A stretch of 64,000 nt of DNA, from positions 540,252 through 604,251 of the forward strand of contig CAJNBT010000001.1 in the NCBI GenBank assembly GCA_905221085.1, given 5' to 3'. Shown one piece after another: positions 1-8,040 of the stretch; position 1 is the stretch's first letter, and every line of letters starts with the position of its first letter. The notes under the pieces were generated by a model. The model did not search any database. It was not told the origin of the DNA and saw nothing but the letters and a program-made list of their open reading frames with translations. A program made the position numbers and the translations under genes. This stretch comes from a bacterium. GTDB taxonomy: Bacteria; Bacillota; Bacilli; Lactobacillales; Streptococcaceae.

Positions 1-113
1 TGATTATAAAAATCATCTACACTAGAAGCATTAATTGAGCCATCATAGCCCTCTAATTCCTCTGTATTCACTGCAGTAATTTCATTGTCTGCAAAAAAAT
101 AAAAGAAAAACAT
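1..113 (-). CDS. Small protein, N-terminal 37 residues only (cut by window edge)
   Basis: An open frame starts with ATG at 113 and runs off the left edge without a stop. It follows a good ribosome binding site (AAGGAG, about 5 bases before the ATG) and starts 14 bases after the hsdS stop, so it looks like the last gene of the hsd operon. The visible peptide begins MFFFYFFADNEI and is aromatic at the start and then acidic. I recognise no family. It is not a second hsdS, because it lacks the target-recognition or spacer motifs. Confidence 0.5.
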   Translation of the reverse strand, partial: MFFFYFFADNEITAVNTEELEGYDGSINASSVDDFYN

Positions 114-127
114 AAGCACTCCTTAAC

Positions 128-1345
128 TTAAATTGTAAAATCTTGCACCTTCACCTGTCCATTCATCAGCATCGGCAAGAGCCAATCGCGCAGTTGGGTG
201 AGTTCTTGGTTTTCAAAAATGTTATTCCTAATCTTTTTATAAATCACATCTGCTTTATTTGCGAATTTTAATGATATTTTTTTATCAGGAACTATAACTA
301 ATTTCTCTTTTAAAAATTTAAAATGTCTAGCATACCCATAATTCGATAAATCAAAATCTTCAATCATGTGATAAAGTAATATATTAGAAATATTCTCATT
401 ATTAGAAATCAATACCTGAGTCCCATCTGCCCCTCTAGCATAATCAAAATTTATAAATTTTACTACTCTGGTGTGGTCGCCAAAAATAACATGTCCATTT
501 TGAGGCTGTATTAAAGAATTCTTGTTATTCGTAAAACCTGCAATATATTTTTGACTCTGATCGATAACAGGTATTCTCCCTACAAATTCAATCGAATTAT
601 TTTCAATTTTTTCAGCTTTAGTAACTTTATCTAATAAATTGCCAACACTCTCCACTCCCCACCCCTCTGGGATTTCGCGTTTGAGTTCTGGGCTATAGAC
701 CATCTTTCCGCCTGATGATTTGTAGGGGTTGCCATTCTGGTCTGGGAAATCAAACTGCACAAACCAGTAGTCATAGAGGGTCTTAGCCATGGCTTCCAAC
801 TCTTGGTTGATTTGGTTGTTGATTTGTTTTTTCTTTTCTAACGAATAAAGGAAATCACCAATTTTCTTTTGAGTATCAAAATCTGGTAGCATAATTTCAA
901 GATATGAAAACATTGCCTCATTGAAACTAGCTCTTAGTGTCATTACAGTATTATTTATTATTGTTCTTCTAAACAAAGGACTTCTTAAATAAAAAGCCAT
1001 GAATTTAGGATAAACAATTGTTTTATCAACCGACCTAAGTCTTTTCAAAAATCCACTGAAACTAGCTTCAGGATAATCCTTCAAAGCAACTGAAGACATA
1101 GCCAATTCATTAACTGTTTCACTAGTGCGTGTTAAAAATATATCACCCTCTTTTATTGAGTATTTTTGCTTCTCACCATCTGTCGTATCCATTAAATCAA
1201 TTAAACTGTCTGGCAAAAAATAATTATTAAAAACAACAGAGAATGAAAGAAATGGTGAACCGTGTCCCGCTTGCTCTTTAGTTGAAGAAATTCCTGAACT
1301 CATTTCATAAAGTTCTGATAATTTATATCTTTTCCACTCACTCAT
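128..1345 (-). CDS. hsdS: Type I restriction-modification specificity subunit HsdS
   Basis: HsdS gives the HsdM2S methyltransferase and the full HsdR2M2S endonuclease their DNA target. The 405-residue protein has the usual two-half layout: a first target recognition domain (about 1-155), a helical conserved spacer (about 156-215, with QKKIGDFLYSLEKKKQ), a second recognition domain (about 225-375) and a C-terminal conserved helix ending QLRDWLLPMLMNGQ. The start overlaps the end of hsdM by 8 bases, which implies translational coupling. Only one hsdS is visible, with no adjacent recombinase or silent hsdS cassette, so nothing here shows a shuffling (phase-variable) system. The target sequence cannot be read from the protein. 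Confidence 0.93.
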   Translation of the reverse strand: MSEWKRYKLSELYEMSSGISSTKEQAGHGSPFLSFSVVFNNYFLPDSLIDLMDTTDGEKQKYSIKEGDIFLTRTSETVNELAMSSVALKDYPEASFSGFLKRLRSVDKTIVYPKFMAFYLRSPLFRRTIINNTVMTLRASFNEAMFSYLEIMLPDFDTQKKIGDFLYSLEKKKQINNQINQELEAMAKTLYDYWFVQFDFPDQNGNPYKSSGGKMVYSPELKREIPEGWGVESVGNLLDKVTKAEKIENNSIEFVGRIPVIDQSQKYIAGFTNNKNSLIQPQNGHVIFGDHTRVVKFINFDYARGADGTQVLISNNENISNILLYHMIEDFDLSNYGYARHFKFLKEKLVIVPDKKISLKFANKADVIYKKIRNNIFENQELTQLRDWLLPMLMNGQVKVQDFTI

Positions 1346-2942
1346 ACTTCAACCCCTTCATTTGCTCTGTAATCTCCTGCTCTAGTGCATGCGATTGCTG
1401 GAAGAGATCGGTGAGTTTGTTTTGAAAGGCGGTCATCTTAACTTCAAACTCTTCTGCTGTAATATCTACATAGTCAATCTTGATATCAAAGTATTGACCT
1501 GCGCTGAGTGAGTAATTTTTCTCCTTGATATCCTCATAAGAGACGGTGACAGAAAAGTCCTCGACGGTTTCTTTCTTGATAAAGGTCTCGACGATTTTCT
1601 GCTCTTCCTCAGGAGAGAGCACGGTCTTTTGGTTCTTGCCTTCCTTGACCTTGGTTCCGAGGTTTGAGGCATCGATGAGGACAACATCGCCCTTATTTTT
1701 CTTATCAATAAAGAGGATGGAGACGTTGGTACCTGTCGTCGCAAAGATATTAGACGGCATAGAAACGACACCTGCCAGCATTTTATTGTCCACCAAGTGT
1801 TGACGGATAGCCTTGTCAATCCCTGACTGGGCCGTGATAAAGCCTGTCGGTAGGACTACGGCTGCTTGACCATCTGGCTTCAGAGAGTAGATGATATGCT
1901 GAACAAAGAGCTCATAAATCGCCATCTTGTCCTTAGATTTAGCTGGAACCTTTGGCACTCCTGCAAAGAAACGCTCACTGGCTTCTGGCAAGCTTTCCAC
2001 TCGGTCACGCCACTCTGAAAAGTCCAGCTTAAAAGGAGGATTGGAGACGATATAGTCCATCTTTTCAGGATGACGATTGGCAATAATGGTATTTCCCTGT
2101 ACGATATTATGAATGGAGTGTTGAAGTCCGTTCAAAATCAGATTAAGACGGAGGAGATTAGATGATTTTTGCGATATATCCTGACTATAGACAGTAGTCT
2201 TATCCACACCGATACGACTAGCCAAATTCATGAGCAAGGTTCCAGACCCAGCAGACGGGTCATAAATCCGCACGTTTGATGGCTGGTCATTTCCCACAAG
2301 AATATCAGCGATAATCTTAGCCACAGAGTGAGGCGTGTAGTACTCGGCATACTTGCCACCACCGTCTTTGTTGTAGTCCTTGATCATGTACTCAAAGAGG
2401 GTAGAGAAAAAGTCGAAACCTTGTGAAAAAATAGTCTCATCAAACTTAACACGCGCCAGTAGATTGATGATAGCTTTTGCCACTTCGTTACGCTTACTGC
2501 TATCTGAGATAGTGTCGGTAATCAATCGTTCATCAAAGAGACGAATAGCCGTATCTCCGTCCGTATGAACAGAGAAAATATCGTTATTATCAATGGCGAT
2601 CTGGTTGAGGGTATTTTCAAAACTCTCGTAGAAAGTCGCTTCATTTTGCTGACGGTGAAGGGTTTCGATTAACTGGTCAGGCTTGAGCCAAGCCGTACTT
2701 GTACCAATATCCTCCAAGAGCCAGTCATAGTCATCTTCACCCATTGCCAACAAGTTTTCATAAGTGTTGGATTCATCCAGCACCTTAGCTTGATATAAAA
2801 ACTTATCATTTAAAAACTTGTAGAGGAAGGACTGGGTGAGGAGTTTGTACTCACCCGCTTCTCCTCCTAGTCCTGCATGAGTAAAGACTGCTTTCAAATC
2901 ATCTACCAAGTCTTGGACTTGGACTTTATATGTTTCATTCAT
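1338..2942 (-). CDS. hsdM: Type I restriction-modification N6-adenine methyltransferase HsdM
   Basis: HsdM transfers a methyl group from S-adenosylmethionine to adenine in the target chosen by HsdS. The 534-residue protein has a helical N-terminal domain (about 10-140) and a gamma-type amino-methyltransferase domain with motif I DPSAGSGT at 228-235 (SAM binding) and the catalytic NPPF at 301-304. The C-terminal tail is helical and probably packs on HsdS. It lies between hsdR (1-base overlap, TAATG) and hsdS (8-base overlap), so the three genes form one operon read from hsdR. Length and motifs look intact. Confidence 0.95.
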   Translation of the reverse strand: MNETYKVQVQDLVDDLKAVFTHAGLGGEAGEYKLLTQSFLYKFLNDKFLYQAKVLDESNTYENLLAMGEDDYDWLLEDIGTSTAWLKPDQLIETLHRQQNEATFYESFENTLNQIAIDNNDIFSVHTDGDTAIRLFDERLITDTISDSSKRNEVAKAIINLLARVKFDETIFSQGFDFFSTLFEYMIKDYNKDGGGKYAEYYTPHSVAKIIADILVGNDQPSNVRIYDPSAGSGTLLMNLASRIGVDKTTVYSQDISQKSSNLLRLNLILNGLQHSIHNIVQGNTIIANRHPEKMDYIVSNPPFKLDFSEWRDRVESLPEASERFFAGVPKVPAKSKDKMAIYELFVQHIIYSLKPDGQAAVVLPTGFITAQSGIDKAIRQHLVDNKMLAGVVSMPSNIFATTGTNVSILFIDKKNKGDVVLIDASNLGTKVKEGKNQKTVLSPEEEQKIVETFIKKETVEDFSVTVSYEDIKEKNYSLSAGQYFDIKIDYVDITAEEFEVKMTAFQNKLTDLFQQSHALEQEITEQMKGLKYE

Positions 2943-5900
2943 TAGTGTTGGTATTCCTCTTCATATCCTTCAAATAGCGACTCGACGATATAATTAAAAT
3001 CCTGTCTTGTCAAACTACTTGCAGATTGGTTGGTTTTCATTTCAATCCGAGCTTCTTCTCGAATCATTTTCTTGAGAAAGTCCTCGTTATCGAGCACTCC
3101 TTGATTTTGACCGATTTTATGGTCTAGTCTGACTTTAGAACCCTTGATAACATGGTAAATAGCAGGAAAATCACTGACCATAGTCGAGTTGGTTACGTGT
3201 TTGTAGGAACGTGCTGCCATTTCATCTCCGTCAAAATTCATCGTCAAACGTCTCATATGAGTATGATAATCTTCCACTGACTTAAAGAGGTCTTCATACT
3301 CTTTTTGAATTTCTTTGATGTTTTCCATAGTATAGCCTTCTTGCCCATGAATCAGGTGTTTTTTCATGATACGCTGGAATTCTTCGTAGAGAAAAACCCA
3401 CTCAGGATCTTTCTCATCACGCTCTTTTATGATACCTCCAGCAACTCGACGCTTCAAATCTTCTAGGTCATTGGCTGCTAGACGGAGTTCTTCCTCCGCA
3501 ATCTTGACAAAACTAAAACTGGTCTCAGACATGGCAAGATTTAAAAGAGTACGACTGGAAAAATCATCTGGCTTATCTATTAGTGACAAGGTCAGCAAAC
3601 GTCTTGAGATGACATTGAGCAGAGTTGCAATCTGAGTAATATCAATCTGTTCGAGCAAATGGTCATGACCAAGTAAGCGGGCGATATTATAGTATTGCTT
3701 AACCGATTCTAAAGCTTTTCGGAGTTCATTTAGTTGCTTTCTATCCTTGATATCATCAATTGATTGAGAAAAGAACTCTAGATTAAAGGTTGGATAGTCC
3801 ATGAGGATGCGCTCTGTCTTGCTTAGTTCCTGAGAAATTTCCTCTGCTGGCACAAAGAGCGACCCAAACACATCCTCTCCATTTTCCCCAGTCAGGGTCG
3901 TATCATACTCTTGATTGAGTTCTTCCAGATATGCACGATTAGTCTTGTCAAACTCCTCAGAAATATCCGCAAAATCAACTACATAGCCAAAGAGATAGTC
4001 CTTGTAAGGACGATTCACACGAGTCAAAGTCTGGAGAAGGTTATGAGCCTTAATCTTGCGACCTAGATAGAGACGCTTGAGGCGAGGCGCATCAAAACCT
4101 GTCAGGAGCATCGAATAGACGATAATGAGGTCAATCTTACCTTCTTTATAGGCATCCACCTTTTCCTTTTTCTCTTCCTTGTCTCCCTCATCATGGAGGA
4201 TGAGAGCAGAGGTCAAGTTGGTTGTTCCAGCCTTTCGTCGTTCTTCCAACTGCTTTTCAAGCTCACGCGCCTGCTTGGATGAATCACAGACAATCATACC
4301 ACCAATGGTCTGGTCATCAAAAACCAGATCACGCGCACGATTAAAGTCCTCCAGAATAAAATCAAGCATAGGTTCCACATAGTGCGGATGAGCAAAAATA
4401 TCTTCTTTTGACAGATCTCCACGTTGGATTTCTTCATTGATTCCTCTGAGATTATCTTTATAGGACGTCTCGATATCTTCTCGCATCAAACGCAAGGTAA
4501 AACCATCATCTATAGACTGGTTGTAGTAGTATTTATGGATATAATCCCCAAAAATATCACGTGTAGTCGCATGGCTTTCCTTTGTCTTACCATCTTTCTT
4601 GTAGGTAATCAAGGGGGTCCCAGTCAAAGCAATCTTGATTGCATTGGTATCTGCTTGGTATAGATTTGGCAGATAGGAACCTCGTTCGTTATAAGAGCGA
4701 TGTGCTTCATCGATAAAGTAGATATTTTGACGATTAAGATCATAGCCAGAGCGGTCGGTCAGGTCTGAATCATCTTTGAACTTCTGTATATTGACAACGG
4801 CGACATCATAGCCGTCTTGCTTTTGATTGAGTTCTCGAGGATTGTTGATGCGCTTAACCTTGAGTCCTCTTTTAGTAAATTCCTTAAAGGCTTGGTCTGC
4901 CAAATCCAAGCGATCAACGACAAAGTAAAACTGCGGAACAATCCCCTGTTTTGAAAAATAATTGGTCAGATAGCGGATATTGAAGAAAGCCAGGGCAGTC
5001 TTACCTGAGCCCTGTGTATGCCAGATAACACCTTTTTTGACACCTTTTGCGATGGTTTCTTCGATAGCTCTTGTAGCGAAGTATTGCGGATAACGCATGA
5101 CATGCTTCTGCAATTGTATCTGCCCTTCCTTGCTTTCTTCTTCTACATAGACCAGCCCAAAGCGAAACATGAAAAGCAGGCGTTCTTTTTGATACAAAGA
5201 AGATAGGAAAGTATTGCAAGGAGTGTCGGGCTGTAAGTTTGTTGTAAATTCTGGTTGAGATTTGAGAGCAAAATGCTTCACATCCTCAAGTACGAAATCA
5301 ATTTGTTCATCTCTTAAAGCTTCAATTGAATGCAGAAAATCTACTTCTCTTTCCTCCTTGAAAGCATTAAACTTGGTTTTTGAATAGGCATTGGAAGCGT
5401 AGTAAGAACCCTGTTTTTGTTGACCTTGGCCACTAATATAAGGCAAATTATCAGATAGAGCTATCAACTGGGTAATATTGTTAAAACGACGGAACTTACG
5501 ATTTTCAAAACGGTATCTGGCTCTGTCCTGTTCTGACTGAATCCCCGTCTTTCCATCACGGATAGCATTTGGTTGTTTAACTTCGATATAAGAAAGGGGA
5601 AGTCCATTGATAAACACAACTATATCCGGACGAAATTCATCTTGTCCATTTTGACAAGTAACTTCAAGCGCCAGATGGAAGGTATTGGCTTCAGGATTTT
5701 CCCAATCGATATAAACAGCACCTTCTTGTCCCTGTATCCTTTTAAAGAATGATCGCCCTAAATCATTTTGATCCAGTTCCAGCTTGATATTGGCCAATTC
5801 TCTCTCAAAATCTTCATCTGTTAAATAGTTATTAAACGTTAAAAATTGCTCCTTAAAAACAGATACAAGAATATTGGTATCTGGATCTCTTTCTTCAATT

Positions 5901-6004
5901 TCTTTACTATTACGAGAAAGATAGGTATAGCCCATTCGCATCAAATGCAGAGCTGCTGGTATTTGTACTCTTGTTAATTCAGAAAAATCTTTTCGTCTTG
6001 CCAT
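2942..6004 (-). CDS. hsdR: Type I restriction endonuclease subunit HsdR
   Basis: HsdR is the ATP-driven translocase and nuclease that cuts DNA lacking the cognate methylation. The 1020-residue protein has an N-terminal PD-(D/E)XK nuclease with PD at 126-127 and EVK at 141-143. A superfamily 2 motor follows with Walker A QGSGKT (331-336), DEAH (432-435), the motif III sequence LTGTP and the motif VI sequence QTLTRVNRPY. A helical C-terminal domain binds HsdM. The start at 6004 follows AAGGAAGG, and a candidate extended -10 lies about 70 bases upstream. It is the first gene of the hsdR-hsdM-hsdS operon and appears complete, with no frameshift. Confidence 0.95.
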   Translation of the reverse strand: MARRKDFSELTRVQIPAALHLMRMGYTYLSRNSKEIEERDPDTNILVSVFKEQFLTFNNYLTDEDFERELANIKLELDQNDLGRSFFKRIQGQEGAVYIDWENPEANTFHLALEVTCQNGQDEFRPDIVVFINGLPLSYIEVKQPNAIRDGKTGIQSEQDRARYRFENRKFRRFNNITQLIALSDNLPYISGQGQQKQGSYYASNAYSKTKFNAFKEEREVDFLHSIEALRDEQIDFVLEDVKHFALKSQPEFTTNLQPDTPCNTFLSSLYQKERLLFMFRFGLVYVEEESKEGQIQLQKHVMRYPQYFATRAIEETIAKGVKKGVIWHTQGSGKTALAFFNIRYLTNYFSKQGIVPQFYFVVDRLDLADQAFKEFTKRGLKVKRINNPRELNQKQDGYDVAVVNIQKFKDDSDLTDRSGYDLNRQNIYFIDEAHRSYNERGSYLPNLYQADTNAIKIALTGTPLITYKKDGKTKESHATTRDIFGDYIHKYYYNQSIDDGFTLRLMREDIETSYKDNLRGINEEIQRGDLSKEDIFAHPHYVEPMLDFILEDFNRARDLVFDDQTIGGMIVCDSSKQARELEKQLEERRKAGTTNLTSALILHDEGDKEEKKEKVDAYKEGKIDLIIVYSMLLTGFDAPRLKRLYLGRKIKAHNLLQTLTRVNRPYKDYLFGYVVDFADISEEFDKTNRAYLEELNQEYDTTLTGENGEDVFGSLFVPAEEISQELSKTERILMDYPTFNLEFFSQSIDDIKDRKQLNELRKALESVKQYYNIARLLGHDHLLEQIDITQIATLLNVISRRLLTLSLIDKPDDFSSRTLLNLAMSETSFSFVKIAEEELRLAANDLEDLKRRVAGGIIKERDEKDPEWVFLYEEFQRIMKKHLIHGQEGYTMENIKEIQKEYEDLFKSVEDYHTHMRRLTMNFDGDEMAARSYKHVTNSTMVSDFPAIYHVIKGSKVRLDHKIGQNQGVLDNEDFLKKMIREEARIEMKTNQSASSLTRQDFNYIVESLFEGYEEEYQH

Positions 6005-6072
6005 CGCAAACCTTCCTTACGTTTCATTTGAACTATTCCTATCCTGAAATTTCCAAATTTTATACTAGGTCT

Positions 6073-6083
6073 ATTATAGCATG
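6073..6083 (-). promoter_or_regulatory. Candidate promoter of the hsd operon
   Basis: On the minus strand the bases read CATGCTATAAT, a TG-extended -10 hexamer, about 70 bases before the hsdR start. No good -35 is seen, which is common for extended -10 promoters in streptococci. This assignment is inferred from sequence only. Confidence 0.5.
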
Positions 6084-6149
6084 TTTAGCCTCAAAATCCA
6101 TCACTCTTCCCCTTGCAAAGACAATCCATTCCCCCTTTCTCCTCCAAAA

Positions 6150-6169
6150 TATGGTATAGTAGAACTATA
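6150..6169 (+). promoter_or_regulatory. Candidate promoter with dyad for the DedA/TVP38 gene
   Basis: TATGGTATAGT at 6150-6160 is an extended -10 motif 29 bases before the start codon at 6189. It overlaps a perfect dyad, TATAGT-AGA-ACTATA (6155-6169), which could be an operator or part of a divergent start. Whether a repressor binds here is unknown. Confidence 0.45.
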
Positions 6170-6188
6170 CTATCTATGAGGAGTTTAC

Positions 6189-6806
6189 ATGTCACAGGAT
6201 AAACAAATGAAAGCTGTTTCTCCCCTTCTGCAGCGAGTTATCAATATCTCATCGATTGTCGGTGGGGTTGGGAGTTTGATTTTCTGTATTTGGGCTTATC
6301 AGGCTGGGATTTTACAGTCTAAGGAAACCCTCTCTGCCTTTATCCAGCAGGCAGGGATCTGGGGGCCACCTCTCTTTATCTTTTTACAGATTTTACAAAC
6401 GGTCGTCCCTATCATTCCTGGGGCCTTGACCTCGGTAGCTGGGGTCTTTATCTATGGTCACATCATCGGGACTATCTACAACTATATCGGGATTGTGATT
6501 GGCTGTGCCATTATCTTTTATCTGGTGCGACTCTATGGAGCTGCCTTTGTCCAGTCTGTCGTCAGCAAGCGCACCTATGACAAGTATATCGGTTGGTTGG
6601 ATAAGGGCAATCGTTTTGACCGTTTCTTTATCTTTATGATGATTTGGCCCATTAGTCCAGCTGACTTTCTCTGTATGCTGGCTGCCCTGACCAAGATGAG
6701 TTTCAAGCGCTATATGACCATCATCATTCTGACCAAGCCCTTTACCCTCGTGGTTTATACCTACGGTCTGACCTATATTATCGACTTCTTCTGGCAAATG
6801 CTTTGA
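6189..6806 (+). CDS. TVP38/TMEM64 (DedA-like, SNARE-associated) membrane protein
   Basis: This is a 205-residue integral membrane protein of the VTT/SNARE-associated family. Members are thought to move or scramble lipids or lipid-linked carriers in the cytoplasmic membrane. Hydrophobic segments are visible around 20-40, 55-85, 90-115, 155-175 and 180-203. The family motif region with the re-entrant loops corresponds to PIIPGALTSVAGVFIYG and the downstream RFFIFMMIWPISPADFLCM. The start is supported by GAGGAG 6 bases upstream. It is a single-gene unit between hsdR (divergent) and scrK (convergent), closed by a bidirectional terminator. The substrate is unknown. Confidence 0.85.
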   Translation: MSQDKQMKAVSPLLQRVINISSIVGGVGSLIFCIWAYQAGILQSKETLSAFIQQAGIWGPPLFIFLQILQTVVPIIPGALTSVAGVFIYGHIIGTIYNYIGIVIGCAIIFYLVRLYGAAFVQSVVSKRTYDKYIGWLDKGNRFDRFFIFMMIWPISPADFLCMLAALTKMSFKRYMTIIILTKPFTLVVYTYGLTYIIDFFWQML

Positions 6807-6813
6807 TACATAA

Positions 6814-6843
6814 AAAATCCGTTTGGTTTCCCAAGCGGATTTT
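6814..6843. terminator. Bidirectional intrinsic terminator between the TVP38 gene and scrK
   Basis: AAAATCCGTTTGG (6814-6826) and CCAAGCGGATTTT (6831-6843) form a 13-base-pair stem around a TTTC loop, with A/T runs on both sides. It serves the two converging genes. Confidence 0.85.
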
Positions 6844-6848
6844 GTGCT

Positions 6849-7736
6849 TTATTTTGAAACTTCTTTTGCAAGGACAAAGTTCCCAAGTGTAGCAGAACCA
6901 TTTCCTGCGACTGCTGGCGTTACAATGTAATCACGCACATCTGGTACTGGTAGATAACCATTAAGGAGAGCTGTAAATTTCTCACGGACACGGTCCAGCA
7001 TGTGTTGTTGAGCCATGACTCCTCCACCAAAGACAATCACGTCTGGGCGGAAAGTCACTGTCGCATTAACCGCAGCTTGAGCGATATAGTAGGCTTGAAC
7101 ATCCCAAACAGGGTTGTTAAGTTCAATATTTTCCCCACGTACACCTGTACGAGCTTCCAAACTTGGACCAGCTGCATAGCCTTCCAAACAGCCTTTGTGG
7201 AATGGACAAACACCGTTGAATTCTTTTTCAATATCCATTGGGTGTCTAGCAACATAGTAATGGCCCATCTCAGGGTGACCCACACCGCCGATAAACTCAC
7301 CACGTTGGATAACACCTGCACCGATACCTGTACCGATTGTGTAGTAAACCAAGTTTTCGATACGGCCACCAGCATTGTTACGGGCAACCACTTCACCATA
7401 AGCAGAGCTATTTACGTCTGTAGTAAAGTACATAGGCACGTTGAGGGCGCGACGAAGGGCACCAAGCAAGTCCACATTTGCCCAGTTTGGTTTTGGAGTC
7501 GTTGTGATAAAGCCATAAGTTTTTGAGTTTTTATCAATATCAATCGGACCAAATGAACCGACTGCAAGACCAGCAAGGTTATCGAATTTTGAGAAGAACT
7601 CGATGGTTTTATCGATTGTTTCGATTGGAGTTGTTGTTGGAAATTGTGTTTTTTCTACAACATTAAAGTTTTCATCACCGACAGCACAGACAAACTTTGT
7701 ACCGCCCGCTTCCAAGCTTCCATATAATTTTGTCAT
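6849..7736 (-). CDS. scrK: ROK-family fructokinase ScrK
   Basis: ScrK phosphorylates the fructose released by ScrB to fructose-6-phosphate, which enters glycolysis. The 295-residue protein has the N-terminal phosphate-binding loop LEAGGTKF (residues 8-15). The ROK signature has a zinc-binding His/Cys cluster in the segment GHPEMGHYY to CPFHKGCLEGYAAGPS, followed by VIVFGGGV near the C-terminus. It lies downstream of scrA on the same strand, separated by a terminator and a BOX element, and has its own extended -10. The start ATG at 7736 follows AAGAGG. Confidence 0.92.
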   Translation of the reverse strand: MTKLYGSLEAGGTKFVCAVGDENFNVVEKTQFPTTTPIETIDKTIEFFSKFDNLAGLAVGSFGPIDIDKNSKTYGFITTTPKPNWANVDLLGALRRALNVPMYFTTDVNSSAYGEVVARNNAGGRIENLVYYTIGTGIGAGVIQRGEFIGGVGHPEMGHYYVARHPMDIEKEFNGVCPFHKGCLEGYAAGPSLEARTGVRGENIELNNPVWDVQAYYIAQAAVNATVTFRPDVIVFGGGVMAQQHMLDRVREKFTALLNGYLPVPDVRDYIVTPAVAGNGSATLGNFVLAKEVSK

Positions 7737-7763
7737 GATAAACCTCTTGTTTTTATTTTCTTT

Positions 7764-7774
7764 ATTATAGCATA
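7764..7774 (-). promoter_or_regulatory. Extended -10 promoter of scrK
   Basis: The minus strand reads TATGCTATAAT, an exact match to the streptococcal extended -10 (TATGnTATAAT), 28 bases upstream of the scrK start. No strong -35 is visible. Because it lies downstream of the scrA terminator, scrK can be read independently of scrA. Confidence 0.65.
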
Positions 7775-7836
7775 TTTCGAAAGTCTAAATTTCTCTATTT
7801 TTTAGATTTTCCTCTGTAAATCTTACCATTCAAGCA

Positions 7837-7867
7837 AAAACGAACAAACATGTCATTTGTTCGTTTT
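7837..7867 (-). terminator. Intrinsic terminator downstream of scrA
   Basis: AAAACGAACAAA (7837-7848) and TTTGTTCGTTTT (7856-7867) are perfectly complementary around a 7-base loop. On the minus strand the stem is followed by TTTTT. It lies beyond a BOX element, so the BOX separates the scrA stop codon from this terminator. Confidence 0.8.
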
Positions 7868-7887
7868 CATTGTGAGAGGGAATATTG

Positions 7888-8040
7888 TACTCAATGAAAA
7901 TCAAAGAGCAAACTAGGAAGCTAGCCGAAGGTTGCTCAAAGCAATGCTTTGAGGTTGTAGATAAGACTGACGAAGTCAGTTACATATATCTACAGCAAGG
8001 CGAAGCTGACGTGGTTTGAATTTGATTTTCGAAGAGTATT
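7888..8040 (-). repeat. BOX element, boxA-boxB-boxC type, 153 bases
   Basis: Read on the minus strand, the sequence begins TACTCTTCGAAAATC, contains a boxA core resembling the binding region of the BOX-A1R typing primer, and ends with a boxC-like part (GCTAGCTTCCTAGTTTGCTC) and TTTTCATTGAGTA. The length agrees with one copy each of boxA (59), boxB (45) and boxC (50). BOX is a non-coding repeat of pneumococcus and close relatives. This copy starts exactly at the scrA stop codon (TAATACTC). Confidence 0.88.

Noticed and set aside
128..1345. Phase-variable hsdS shuffling system
   Set aside because: Only one hsdS is present, with no recombinase or inverted silent hsdS copies in the window.
7002..7526. 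174-codon plus-strand open frame opposite scrK
   Set aside because: Antisense shadow of a conserved ROK kinase; the composition is not protein-like.
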